From JAXGTD01 sp040775095 (GTDB lineage Bacteria > Pseudomonadota > Gammaproteobacteria > Chromatiales > Chromatiaceae): a stretch of 30,851 nucleotides of DNA. Below are positions 1-7,703 of this stretch, one piece after another. The stretch spans positions 1-30,851 of the forward strand of contig JAXGTD010000036.1 in NCBI GenBank assembly GCA_040775095.1, written 5' to 3'. The notes beneath the pieces were generated by a model. That model made no database searches and had not been told where the DNA came from. It saw only the letters and a list, made by a program, of their open reading frames with translations. The position numbers and the translations under genes were made by a program. The stretch's first letter is position 1; each line of letters begins with the position of its first letter.

Positions 1-764
1 CCGAGCACGACGCCGCGGATGACCGTGCGCGTGAGGTGGTTCCCGAAGGGCCTGCCGGGGTTCTTGATGATCTTGCGAACGGTGTCCGAATCCGGCGGCC
101 CCAGCTTGACCTCGCCGAACGAGAACGTCGACCGGCTTTCGCGCACCCTGGGTGTGCCCCCGACCCAGCAGAACTTCACATCGTGCGCGATGGACCACTC
201 GAACCATCGAAGCGGAATGAACTGCGTCCCGAGACGGAATGTAAGCACGGTGACGTAGCGTCGCCGGTCGATGACGTGAAACAGAAAATTCGGTTTGTTG
301 GTGGCGACGTTGCCGACGCGCAGCGGACAGCGCGAGGCGGGGTGATCGCCCGTCTTCGCCTTCCAGATGCCATTGTCCAGGGAGCGGTTTGGCGATGTCC
401 AGGGCTCCACGTCGTCTTCGCTGTCCAGGCAGGTCTGTGGAACGATTCTTGGCCCGACGTTGAATGTCATGCTGCCGTGGTTGCGCCGCTCTCCGGCGAA
501 GAAGAACTGCAGCGTGTCGACCTCCTGCGTCTGCAGGAAGCCAAGCTCCTCATCGCCGGGGGTGCCGTGCTTATCCTGGCCCGGTCCCTCCCCTGCCGCC
601 GTCCAGGCGTGTCGGATCGTCTCGGTGTCGCGGGTGAGGGTGTAGCCGCGGGTCAGATGAAAGACGGCACGCAGGGGGTCGGCGAATGGCTCGAATGCGA
701 CCCCCGGGGAAAGGCCCGCTCGATGGATGGTGAGGGTCGCTGCCTGGGCTTCAATTCCAACCAT
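1..764 (-). CDS. Unrecognised protein, 3' end outside window
   Basis: Reading the minus strand from the ATG at 764, there is an open frame of 254 codons that runs off the left edge without a stop. A GGAG ribosome-binding site lies 6 nt before the ATG, and the gene starts 23 nt after the stop of the peptidoglycan-binding gene, so the two look co-transcribed. The protein has no signal peptide and no membrane segment in the part seen. The N-terminus (MVGIEAQAATLTIHRAG) is followed by aromatic-rich stretches such as TLQFFFAGERR and QFIPLRWFEWS that suggest beta structure. I do not recognise the family. A phage-tail or contractile-injection accessory role is possible from its partner but is only a guess. 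The opposite-strand frame over the same bases has unlikely composition and is treated as a shadow. Confidence 0.6.
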   Translation of the reverse strand, partial: MVGIEAQAATLTIHRAGLSPGVAFEPFADPLRAVFHLTRGYTLTRDTETIRHAWTAAGEGPGQDKHGTPGDEELGFLQTQEVDTLQFFFAGERRNHGSMTFNVGPRIVPQTCLDSEDDVEPWTSPNRSLDNGIWKAKTGDHPASRCPLRVGNVATNKPNFLFHVIDRRRYVTVLTFRLGTQFIPLRWFEWSIAHDVKFCWVGGTPRVRESRSTFSFGEVKLGPPDSDTVRKIIKNPGRPFGNHLTRTVIRGVVL

Positions 765-787
765 GGGTGGGCTCCAGCTGCCGCGGG

Positions 788-1189
788 CTAGGCTCGACGA
801 GCGGTTGTCGCCGCGAACGGTCGGGCGCCGCGAGGCCCGCCGAACTGCAGCGCGAGCGCGGCGTTCTCGGCCACGGCGCTATAGGTCGCCTGAGAACGCA
901 GCAGCTCGTCCAGTCGCCCCAGGGTGTGCCGGCCGGCCACGCCATCGACGCTCAGGTGATTGTCGCGTTGAAACTGCTTGAGCACCTTGCCGGTTTCCTG
1001 GCCGTAGATGCCATCGGGTGGCTTGGTGGAATTGGCCGTGGAGCGCGGCATGGGGTAGCCGACGTCGATGAGGCCGCGCTGCATCGCGGCGACACCCTCG
1101 TTGGATGCGCCGTACCCCACCGGGGGTGCGTTGTTGGCGGCCTTTTGCAGCGTGGGGCTGCCGGCCAATTGTACCGAGAGCAGTGCCAT
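788..1189 (-). CDS. Small peptidoglycan-binding domain protein
   Basis: A 133-residue protein with one PG_binding_1-type repeat at about residues 30-90. The segment contains the family hallmarks GLIDVGYP, DGIYGQETGKVLKQFQRDN and LSVDGVAGRHTLGRL: two short helices around a G-x-x-G-x-x-T turn. It has no signal peptide or lipobox. I chose the ATG at 1189 because a purine-rich GGGGGAGG stretch precedes it by 11 nt and because the sequence upstream in the same frame is Arg/Pro-rich and not protein-like. The C-terminal 40 residues are Ala/Arg-rich tail. It sits directly before the unknown gene at 764. A cytoplasmic PG-binding module next to an unknown protein occurs in phage lysis or contractile particle loci and in regulatory settings; the sequence does not decide. 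Confidence 0.65.
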   Translation of the reverse strand: MALLSVQLAGSPTLQKAANNAPPVGYGASNEGVAAMQRGLIDVGYPMPRSTANSTKPPDGIYGQETGKVLKQFQRDNHLSVDGVAGRHTLGRLDELLRSQATYSAVAENAALALQFGGPRGARPFAATTARRA

Positions 1190-1887
1190 GGTTCCTGGGG
1201 CCTCCCCCGATTGGGATGAAGGTTCTCGAGCCCGAGCCAACGACGGTCCTCCGTCGCGCGGGCGGGTCGCACCTGGCCCACGGCGGTCAGGGCGCGGTTT
1301 CCCCTCTCGCAGAGTATAGTTCAGGCGTCGCCCGCACTCGTTCTCACGCCATGTGTTCTGGATGCAGATCGAACCTGTCTCGCACGAGGCAGGTCTGCGC
1401 CGGGCCTGAAAGCGGCTGGATAGACGGCAAGCGGGTATCGGCTCCCCGTCGGGCCGCACCCGAACCCGCCTGGCAGTATCCCGCTATTGGCTGTCGCGAG
1501 TGCACCAGGGCCTCGTGGCACCGGGGACGGCGACCGACCCGCTCGTCGCCGCGCTGATCGGCATCTGCCGCTACAGCTTCGAGGAACGGGCCGAGGCGCG
1601 GGCGGACAGCTGCCTGGTTGAGATCGAGACCGGGACCAAGCAGCTTCAGCACCACCGGCACCTGGGCGAGAATCGAGACGACGCGCGCGTGCTACGGATC
1701 GGCGCGGGAAAGTCCGCACATCGTTTCCCGCGAGCCGAGCGGCCCGCGTGCACCACGCGCAGTTGGATCCGGATGATCACCTGTAGAGATTCGAAGTGGC
1801 CGAGTCCCAGCGGACACTTCAAGTTGCAGTGATTCCGCAAAGTGCGCTGATGAAGGCGGGGAAGGGGTTGCCCCGATGCCGCCTCGA
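1190..1887. other. Intergenic region without a supported gene
   Basis: About 700 bp with no convincing gene. Two weak frames overlap on opposite strands between about 1410 and 1832. The plus one (from GTG 1500) has high GC at third positions and a fairly normal composition, the minus one (from GTG 1661) less so; neither matches a family I know. A hairpin is clear at 1373-1394 (ACCTGTCTC, loop GCAC, GAGGCAGGT, one G-T wobble). The stretch may be a decayed gene. Confidence 0.5.
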
Positions 1888-1927
1888 CAAAAAGAAAGGC
1901 CGATTCGGAAAGTCCGGAATCGGCCTT
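1888..1927 (-). terminator. Rho-independent terminator of tRNA-Arg
   Basis: On the minus strand the stem AAGGCCGATTC (1927-1917) pairs perfectly with GAATCGGCCTT (1906-1896) and is followed by a T-rich tail (TTCTTTTTG overlapping 1896-1888). It begins 8 nt after the encoded CCA of the tRNA, so it ends the tRNA transcript. Confidence 0.9.
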
Positions 1928-1934
1928 GTGCTGT

Positions 1935-2011
1935 TGGCGCGCCCGACAGGATTCGAACCTGTGACCCCTGCCTTCGGAGGGCAGTACTCTATCCAGCTGA
2001 GCTACGGGCGC
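1935..2011 (-). tRNA. tRNA-Arg (anticodon CCG)
   Basis: A 77-nt cloverleaf on the minus strand. The acceptor GCGCCCG (2011-2005) pairs with CGGGCGC (1945-1939), followed by discriminator G and an encoded CCA (1937-1935). The D arm reads GCTCAGCTGGATAGAGT. The anticodon stem CTGCC/GGCAG encloses the loop CTCCGAA, giving anticodon CCG, which reads Arg CGG codons. The T arm has the standard GGTTCGAATCC. It is a single gene with its own terminator, not part of a tRNA cluster. Any protein frame across it is spurious. Confidence 0.97.
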
Positions 2012-2073
2012 GTGGGAGATGTGTTTGGATGGTTGGCGGCGGTGGCCCGCGGGCAATCGCCGCCTGGCCGCTT

Positions 2074-2102
2074 AAGATAGTCGCAAACCTGCCCGGCGTC
2101 CA
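2074..2102 (-). promoter_or_regulatory. Possible promoter of tRNA-Arg
   Basis: On the minus strand TGGACG (2102-2097) and TATCTT (2079-2074) are separated by 17 bp, with a GC-rich discriminator after the -10, as is common for stable RNA genes. Each hexamer matches the sigma-70 consensus at four of six positions. Position and spacing are right, but the match is modest. Confidence 0.35.
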
Positions 2103-2145
2103 TATTTTCGACGGCGTGACGTCCGACTCCGCGCCGGTCTGCCGT

Positions 2146-4152
2146 CTACGCCGGCCCCAGCATCTGCCTAAGCGCGGCGAGGTGGGCCTTGCCGCGCTCG
2201 CGTTTCTCCTCGTCGCTGCGCTCGCGTTGGTCTTCGCGGTCGAGCTCGCTGGTGGGCAGCTCGGCGAGGAAACGGCTGGGCTCGCAGGGCAGGGTTTCGC
2301 CATAGCGGCGGCGGTGACGGGCGAGGGTGAACGCGAGGGTATTGCGGGCGCGGGTGATGCCGACGTAGGCCAGCCGGCGCTCCTCGTCGATGCTGTCGTC
2401 TTCGATGCTGCTGCGGTGGGGCAGAAGCTCTTCTTCCATGCCGACGAGGAATACGTGGGGGAATTCCAGTCCCTTGGCCGCGTGCAGGGTCATCAGGTGG
2501 ACGCGGTCGCCACCGTCTTCTTCTTCCTGGCGCTCGAGCACGTCCATGAGTGACAGATGCGAGACCATCTCGGCCAGGGTGCCTTCCTTGAGTTGCCCCT
2601 TGTGCAGGGAGTCGAGCCAGCCGATCAGGGAGTCGACGTTCTCCTGCCGGCGCTCGGCGACCTGGCGGCTGGATGCGTTTTGGCGCAGCCAGCCGGCGTA
2701 GTCCATGGTGTCGAGCAGGGCGCGGACGCTGGCAATGGGGTCCTGCTCGGCGCGGCGCTGATGGGCATCGATCCAGTCGGCGAAACTGCCGAGGCGCTCG
2801 CGGGCGCGCGCCGCGAGCTGGGTCCCGTCACCGACCTCTCTGCAGGCGGCCAGCAGGCCGATCTCCCGGGTGGCGGCATAGTCCGCGAGCCTCTCCAGCG
2901 TGTTGGGACCGATCTCGCGCCGCGGTGTGTTGACCACCCGCAGAAAGGCCGCATCGTCATCCGGGTTGGCCAGCAGACGCAGGTAGGCCATGACGTCCTT
3001 GATCTCGGTGCGGCCGAAGAACGAGGTACCGCCGCTGAGGAAGTAGGGGATGTTGAGCGCGCGCAGGGCCTGTTCGAACAGGCGGGCCTGGTGGTTGCCG
3101 CGGTACAGGATGGCGTAGTCGCCATGTCGGCGTCCTTTGGTGACCTGGCCGTGCAGGATCTCGCCGGCGACGCGCTCGGCCTCGTGGGTCTCGTCGCGAC
3201 AGACCAGCACCCGTGCCGGCTCACCGGGGCCAAGCTCGCTCCAGAGTCGCTTCTCGAACAGGTGGGGATTGTTTGCGATGAGGCCGTTGGCGAGCTTGAG
3301 GATGCGCCCACTGGAGCGGTAGTTTTGCTCCAGGGTGATGACCTTCAGGGTGGGGTAGTCCTCGTGCAGGCGCGCGAGGTTTTCCGGCCGGGCGCCGCGC
3401 CAGGCGTAGATGGACTGGTCGTCGTCGCCGACCACGGTGAAGGCGCCGCGGGGACCGACCAACAGCCGCACCAGCGCGTATTGGGCGCCGTTGGTGTCCT
3501 GGTATTCGTCGACCAGCAGGTGGCGGATGCGCTGTTGCCAGGCCTCGCGGATGTCGGGGTGCTCGCGCAACAGACGCACCGGCACGCCGATCAGGTCGTC
3601 GAAGTCGACGGCGTTGTAGGCGCGCAGGCTGCGCTGGTAGTCGAGGTAGAGGCGAGCCAGGTTGGCCTCGTAGTCGTCCTCGGCCTGACTCGCCGCATTG
3701 GCCGGGTCGATCAGATCGTTCTTCCAGCGCGAGATGCGTGCCAGCGCGGCCGCGGCACTGCTGGCCTCGTCGAGGCCGCTGTCGCGCAGATGCTCTTTGA
3801 GGATGGTCTCCCCGTCCTGTGGGTCGAGCAGCGAGAATCCGGGCCGCAACCCGGCGGTCTGGGTCTCGCGACGCAGCAGGTTGAGGCCGAAGGTGTGGAA
3901 GGTCGAGACGGTCAGGCCGCGTGCGGCGCGCCCGGTGACGAGCTTGCCAACGCGCTCCTTCATCTCGCGTGCGGCCTTGTTGGTGAAGGTGAGCGCGCAG
4001 ATCGAGCGCGCCGGGATGTCGTGATCGGAGATGAGATGGGCGATCTTCTGGGTGATGACCCGGGTCTTGCCGGATCCGGCACCCGCGATGACGAGCAACG
4101 GCCCGCCAACGTGGCGGACCGCCTCGGTCTGACGTGGGTTTAGGCCCCTCAT
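2146..4152 (-). CDS. rep: ATP-dependent DNA helicase Rep
   Basis: A 668-residue superfamily 1A 3'-5' helicase of the UvrD/Rep family, close to the usual Rep length of about 670. It unwinds DNA and clears proteins ahead of replication forks. Visible motifs: Q-motif start LNPRQTEAV, Walker A AGAGSGKT (residues 23-30), motif II DEYQDT (215-220), motif III DDDQSIYAWRG (243-253), LEQNYRSS (274-281), then TLHAAKGLEFPHVFLVG and RRLAYVGITRAR near the C-terminus. The start MRGLNPRQ matches the short N-terminus of Rep, and UvrD's longer C-terminal tail is absent, which favours Rep over UvrD or PcrA. The stop lies 43 nt above the putative tRNA promoter. Its start lies 37 nt after the stop of the FAD oxidoreductase gene, so the two may be one transcript. 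Confidence 0.95.
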   Translation of the reverse strand: MRGLNPRQTEAVRHVGGPLLVIAGAGSGKTRVITQKIAHLISDHDIPARSICALTFTNKAAREMKERVGKLVTGRAARGLTVSTFHTFGLNLLRRETQTAGLRPGFSLLDPQDGETILKEHLRDSGLDEASSAAAALARISRWKNDLIDPANAASQAEDDYEANLARLYLDYQRSLRAYNAVDFDDLIGVPVRLLREHPDIREAWQQRIRHLLVDEYQDTNGAQYALVRLLVGPRGAFTVVGDDDQSIYAWRGARPENLARLHEDYPTLKVITLEQNYRSSGRILKLANGLIANNPHLFEKRLWSELGPGEPARVLVCRDETHEAERVAGEILHGQVTKGRRHGDYAILYRGNHQARLFEQALRALNIPYFLSGGTSFFGRTEIKDVMAYLRLLANPDDDAAFLRVVNTPRREIGPNTLERLADYAATREIGLLAACREVGDGTQLAARARERLGSFADWIDAHQRRAEQDPIASVRALLDTMDYAGWLRQNASSRQVAERRQENVDSLIGWLDSLHKGQLKEGTLAEMVSHLSLMDVLERQEEEDGGDRVHLMTLHAAKGLEFPHVFLVGMEEELLPHRSSIEDDSIDEERRLAYVGITRARNTLAFTLARHRRRYGETLPCEPSRFLAELPTSELDREDQRERSDEEKRERGKAHLAALRQMLGPA

Positions 4153-4189
4153 GGGCGAGGGGTGGCCGCGGCTGGACAGACGCCGCGGC

Positions 4190-5410
4190 TCACGTGTTGA
4201 ACAGACGCTGGTGCTCGGCGTGGCCGCGGGTCAGGCAGTCCTCGACCGACACGCCGAGGAACCAGTTTCCGGTGATGGCGAGGCGCCCGCCCGCGAGCCG
4301 CGCGTCGAGCTGTTGCATCAGGTCCTGGTGGCCTTTTCGCAGCCGCGGCAGCCGATTGGTGGCGTGGGCGACGGCGGCGACATCGGCTGGTCGAACCCCA
4401 AGGGCCTCGCAGGCGGCGGCGATGCGCTGGTCTTGGCCAAGCGTGCCGCCGGGGAAGTGGAACGCGAAGCCGCGCCAGCGGGGGTCAGCGATGAAGTCGC
4501 GCGAGACGGCGGAGAAAAATGCTCCGTCGATGCTGATCAGGCCCGCCAACTCCGGCAGTTTCAGGTGCGCCTTGTCGAAGGCCAACAGCAGGCTGTCGAT
4601 CTCGGCGATGCCGATGCGCCTGATCAGCCCCGCGGCCGCCGGTTGGACGCCCCCCAGCAGCCGGGCACAGATGTCTGGCGGGACCGCGAGCGTCAGGAAA
4701 TCACAGCCGAGGCTGGCGCCGTCGTCGAGCTGCACGTGAAATCGATCGCCGTCTGGCAGGATTGCGGCGACGCCCTGGCCCCGCCGGACCGTGAGGCCGG
4801 CCTGCGTGGCGATGGCCTCGGGGATGTCAGAGAGCCCCGCCGGCATGGTGAAGCTGCGCAGCACGTCGGCGCGTCGCGGCTTCTTGCGGAACAGGGCCTC
4901 GGCGGGAAAGTCGTCGGCGTTCTGACAGATCACCGAGCGGAACGCGGGAGCGAACAGGTCGCGGTAGTTGCGGCGCCCGAAAGCGCGGCCGTAGTACTCG
5001 GCGACACTGCATGCGCGCTTGTCGAGCGCGAACAGCCGCGGCAGCGAGACGGCCAGCTCCACCGGGTGCAGTGCCGACAGGACCTTGCGTCGCTCACCAT
5101 TGCGCCAGAGCAGATAGCTCTGCTTGGTCTTGGCGGTGACCGCGCCCAGGAGCCCCAGGTCCTCCAGGATGCCGAGCAGATGGCCGTAGCTGTTGAAGCA
5201 GCTGTGGCTGCCGGCCTCGACCCAGAAGCCGTCCAGGTCGCGGAACCGATGCGTTTGCATGCAACCGCCGACGCGCTCCTCGCGCTCGAGCACCAGGGTG
5301 TCGACGCCCGCGCGGTGGGCGAAATGGGCGGCCCCGAGGCCGCTGATGCCGCCGCCGATGACGACGTGCGCGTATTGGGGGTTGCTCATAAACCGGGTGA
5401 ATCGATGCAT
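4190..5410 (-). CDS. FAD-dependent oxidoreductase, HemY/amine-oxidase-like
   Basis: A 406-residue flavoprotein of the amine oxidase/protoporphyrinogen oxidase superfamily. The N-terminal Rossmann dinucleotide-binding site reads VVIGGGISGLGAAHFAHRAG, ending in the acidic ribose-binding residue of LVLEREERVGG. The C-terminal FAD-contact motif resembles HemY (ITGNWFLGVSVEDCL). HemY-type enzymes oxidise protoporphyrinogen or coproporphyrinogen, which would suit a tetrapyrrole-rich bacterium, but desaturases and amine oxidases share the fold, so the substrate is not proven. No signal peptide. An alternative start is Met8 at 5389, immediately before the conserved core; neither start has a good ribosome-binding site. 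It may be transcribed with rep, whose start is 37 nt downstream. Confidence 0.75.
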   Translation of the reverse strand: MHRFTRFMSNPQYAHVVIGGGISGLGAAHFAHRAGVDTLVLEREERVGGCMQTHRFRDLDGFWVEAGSHSCFNSYGHLLGILEDLGLLGAVTAKTKQSYLLWRNGERRKVLSALHPVELAVSLPRLFALDKRACSVAEYYGRAFGRRNYRDLFAPAFRSVICQNADDFPAEALFRKKPRRADVLRSFTMPAGLSDIPEAIATQAGLTVRRGQGVAAILPDGDRFHVQLDDGASLGCDFLTLAVPPDICARLLGGVQPAAAGLIRRIGIAEIDSLLLAFDKAHLKLPELAGLISIDGAFFSAVSRDFIADPRWRGFAFHFPGGTLGQDQRIAAACEALGVRPADVAAVAHATNRLPRLRKGHQDLMQQLDARLAGGRLAITGNWFLGVSVEDCLTRGHAEHQRLFNT

Positions 5411-5481
5411 TCAGGGGTTGGACCCGTGCCCGAGGCTACTCGACACGGGGCGAGGCGGTCGCACCGCCGCGACCAGCGCAA

Positions 5482-6033
5482 TCAACTGGACTCCTCGCGC
5501 GCCTTTTGCTCGGGGATTGGCTCGAGCTCAAGATAGCTGATATCCGGGATCGGCAGCGGCAGTGGCGGCCTGTCGCAGTCTTCCAGGGTCCAATCCGGGC
5601 CGGGCACCAGACTCAGCCCACTGGTGTCCGGGAACTGGGCCGGGCTGCTGTCGATGATCTCCTCGAGCAAGGCGCCGGGTGGCGCGAGCTGCAGCCCCCC
5701 GGATTCGCCGTTCAGCGACCGCTCGATGTCTTCGTCTCGGGCACTGGTCGACCCTGCTGGTGGCGGGGCAAGGGCCTTCTGGGGGTCGCGGTCGACCCCG
5801 ACGACGGGTGAGATCCCGACGCGGGCACCGGCGCGGCGGAAGACCTCCTGATAGCGGATTGCGGTGGGCTCATCGACACCTCGCTTCACGATAACACGGT
5901 GGCCGGCGAAGAGCCGGCTGATGGTATCGTCATCCAGCCCCAATCGTGCCTGAAGGCTGTTGCGGGCAGCCTCGAGGGTGGTGTCTCCGATGAGCTTTCC
6001 CTCGAAGACGATATCGTATTGGGGTCCGGACAT
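5482..6033 (-). CDS. Protein with recurrent gammaproteobacterial N-terminal domain
   Basis: A 183-residue soluble protein. Residues 1-75 form a compact domain (YDIVFEGKLIGDTTLEAAR, then LFAGHRVIVKRGVDEPTA and YQEVFRRAGARVGI). I know this pattern as a small alpha/beta module fused in many gammaproteobacteria to TM2, DUF or membrane segments; its function is unknown. The rest is Pro/acid-rich and low in structure, ending in short hydrophobic-acidic stretches (PLPIPDISYLELEPI). There is no signal peptide or membrane helix. I chose the ATG at 6033, which has a GGAG site 6 nt upstream; the frame extends 29 codons further but without a site or conserved sequence. It is separated from the FAD gene by about 70 bp and may share its transcript. 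Confidence 0.7.
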   Translation of the reverse strand: MSGPQYDIVFEGKLIGDTTLEAARNSLQARLGLDDDTISRLFAGHRVIVKRGVDEPTAIRYQEVFRRAGARVGISPVVGVDRDPQKALAPPPAGSTSARDEDIERSLNGESGGLQLAPPGALLEEIIDSSPAQFPDTSGLSLVPGPDWTLEDCDRPPLPLPIPDISYLELEPIPEQKAREESS

Positions 6034-6675
6034 CGCGAGCTCCGTGATACCTGACTGGGGGCCGCCACCGCGACCGTGACAGCGTGGGAGCGCCGCGTGT
6101 GTCGCCCACCGCGCGGCCACGTGCCCAGGCTCCAGGATAAGCCTTGTCGATGGCTTCGGCTACCTGGTAGCCCGTTCTGCCTCATCTTGTCTGCTCAGGG
6201 CCGCCCCGGCGCGCCAAGGGGAGGCACAGTCCGCGGGGAAGTCTTTCCCGATCAACGCGGTTTTCGATGCACTCGATGTTCGGCCACTTGGGCGACTGAA
6301 AGTGCAGGGTCCGTCGATGGTCCGGACAACGAACGTCGCAAACCGGCGCCTCTCGTCGGCGGCCATGTCAATCGCGGCGACGGACAGGGGGGCTCAGCCG
6401 GGGTGAAAGGCGGTGCGTCCAGGGGGTGGCGCGCACCGGAGCCGGTTCGGTGCGGGTGAGGTTGGGGTGGACTGGCTCGGGAAGCGGGGCTGGCGCGCGT
6501 CGCAGCCAGACGCTGTTCGCGTCTTACATGCCTTGTAATTGGGGTCTGAGGACGCGACGGGCGCGGGACGAATGCGCCAGGCGGTGGGCGTGTCTCGTGG
6601 GACCGCGGCCGGCGAGCATGCGCTCAGAATCCGAGCAGCGCTCCCTGGGTGATGCCACCTGTTGCGGCTTGAGAG
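6034..6675. other. Intergenic region, nothing recognised
   Basis: About 640 bp between two minus-strand genes. Open frames exist on both strands, but their composition is Arg/Gly/Pro-rich and typical of chance frames in GC-rich DNA. I see no tRNA, repeat or convincing promoter. Confidence 0.5.
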
Positions 6676-6707
6676 AAATGAAAGTGGCGGGCCGTCCATG
6701 GCCCGCC
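6676..6707 (-). terminator. Terminator downstream of rlpA
   Basis: On the minus strand GGCGGGCC (6707-6700) and GGCCCGCC (6693-6686) form an 8-bp perfect stem with a 6-nt loop, followed by ACTTTCATTTC, a moderately T-rich tail. It lies 31 bp after the rlpA stop. Confidence 0.65.
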
Positions 6708-6737
6708 AGGGGGGGAACACGTTTGATCCGCGATGCC

Positions 6738-7136
6738 TTAGATTCCGCGCCCGCGGCGCCGTGGCACGCTGAGCACTTCCATCTTGACCTTCGCGATGCC
6801 GCGCTTGACGATGCCGAGCTCTTTCGCCGCGCGGCGCGAGAGGTCGATGATGCGTCCCTTGACAAACGGGCCGCGGTCGTTGACACGCACCACGATGCTC
6901 TTGCCGGTCTTGACGTCGGTGACGCGGACTTTGCTGCCCAGCGGAAGTGTCTTGTGGGCCGCGCTCAGACGGGTCTTGTCGTAGACCTGCCCGCTCGCGG
7001 TCTTGTTGCCATGCAGGCTGTCGTGGTAGTACGACGCGATGCCGGTTTGCACCGTGCCCTTGGCGGCAGCGAAGGTGGACATCGAGGCGAAGGCGAGGCC
7101 CGCGGCGAGAAGGGTCAGCAGGGTCTTCTTGATCAT
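6738..7136 (-). CDS. rlpA: RlpA-like septal ring lytic transglycosylase
   Basis: A 132-residue secreted protein. Residues 1-25 (MIKKTLLTLLAAGLAFASMS and on) form a signal peptide ending in AAA. The rest is a double-psi beta-barrel: TGIASYYHDSLHGNKTASG, LPLGSKVRVTDVKTGKS, VVRVNDRGPFVKGRIIDLS and AAKELGI. RlpA cleaves denuded glycan strands of peptidoglycan at the septum. The family Glu/His/Asp set is seen as the H of HGNKTASG and the D of NDRGPF. It is a short form with no SPOR domain and no lipobox Cys, unlike E. coli RlpA. I chose ATG 7136 because the signal peptide starts there and an AAAGG precedes it; the longer frame adds 22 residues that would mask the signal. It has its own promoter with an operator array. 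Confidence 0.9.
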   Translation of the reverse strand: MIKKTLLTLLAAGLAFASMSTFAAAKGTVQTGIASYYHDSLHGNKTASGQVYDKTRLSAAHKTLPLGSKVRVTDVKTGKSIVVRVNDRGPFVKGRIIDLSRRAAKELGIVKRGIAKVKMEVLSVPRRRGRGI

Positions 7137-7225
7137 GTGTTTCGGCCTTTCGGTCGTGGTCGCGCGGGAGTCGATGGACAGGGCCACTGGGGGCCCGACC
7201 ACGCGGCGTTGATTAAGATGGGCGC

Positions 7226-7255
7226 AGTATACGGGAAAACCCGCATGCGGGTAAA
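7226..7255 (-). promoter_or_regulatory. Sigma-70-like promoter of rlpA
   Basis: On the minus strand TTTACC (7255-7250) and TATACT (7231-7226; five of six matches to TATAAT) are 18 bp apart, about 90 bp above the rlpA start. The -35 lies inside the middle unit of the 16-bp repeat array, and the -10 abuts the proximal unit. Confidence 0.6.
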
Positions 7256-7274
7256 CCCTAATTCGGGAAAACCC
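7233..7274. promoter_or_regulatory. Three operator-like words with 16-bp period
   Basis: GGGAAAACCC (7233-7242), GGGTAAACCC (7249-7258) and GGGAAAACCC (7265-7274) start exactly 16 bp apart, separated by unrelated 6-bp spacers. Each is near-palindromic (GGG...CCC). They overlap the rlpA -35 and spacer, which suggests cooperative binding of a regulator. I do not recognise the factor. Confidence 0.6.
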
Positions 7275-7280
7275 CGAATC

Positions 7281-7703
7281 TTGCGCGTGATGAAGCCTGG
7301 CCCACGGGTCCGCAGGGGATGCGATCTCAGAGCCAAGATATTGTTCTTGGATGTTATTCTGGATTTCTGGCGCGTTCTGGTCCGGCCTTGCCGCGGGATG
7401 TCCCGAGCCACCGTCTTGCGTCAGTGGGCTCGGATCGGCATCAGCGGCCGGGGCCGACAGGCGTTTTCGCCCTGACCCTGGGGTGGCGCGGGGTGGTGGA
7501 ATTCCCCCGATGGGGCCGCACTTTGTCCGAACCGAGGTGCGGATGGGGGACTCGCGGGCCGGGGCCAGTCATACGCCAGCCGCATGAGGGCCGATTGGAT
7601 GGGTTGGAGGTCCCGCTCGGCGCGGGGCCGCCACCTGCCGGATTGTTCGTTGCAGCGCGCCGCCGCCTGCCCCCGGGTGGCCGCGAGATACCGAGATTAG
7701 GCT
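7281..7703. other. Leader region of egtB
   Basis: About 420 bp between the divergent rlpA operator array and egtB. An inverted repeat CCAAGA-N6-TCTTGG lies at 7333-7350 in an AT-richer patch. No convincing -10/-35 pair or gene is visible; the plus-strand frame that crosses into egtB in another register looks like a chance frame. Confidence 0.4.

Noticed and set aside
36..791. Long plus-strand open frame
   Set aside because: It mirrors the minus-strand partial gene, which has a ribosome-binding site, operon spacing and normal composition; the plus frame has neither.
1..1189. Extracellular contractile injection system locus
   Set aside because: Only a PG-binding protein and an unknown protein are visible; no sheath, tube or baseplate gene is in the window.
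1646..2056. Minus-strand frame containing APVAQLDRVLPSEGRGHRFE
   Set aside because: It is the translated tRNA-Arg and its terminator; a well-known false protein.
2557..4143. Very long plus-strand open frame opposite rep
   Set aside because: Antisense shadow caused by high GC at third positions; Rep has all helicase motifs.
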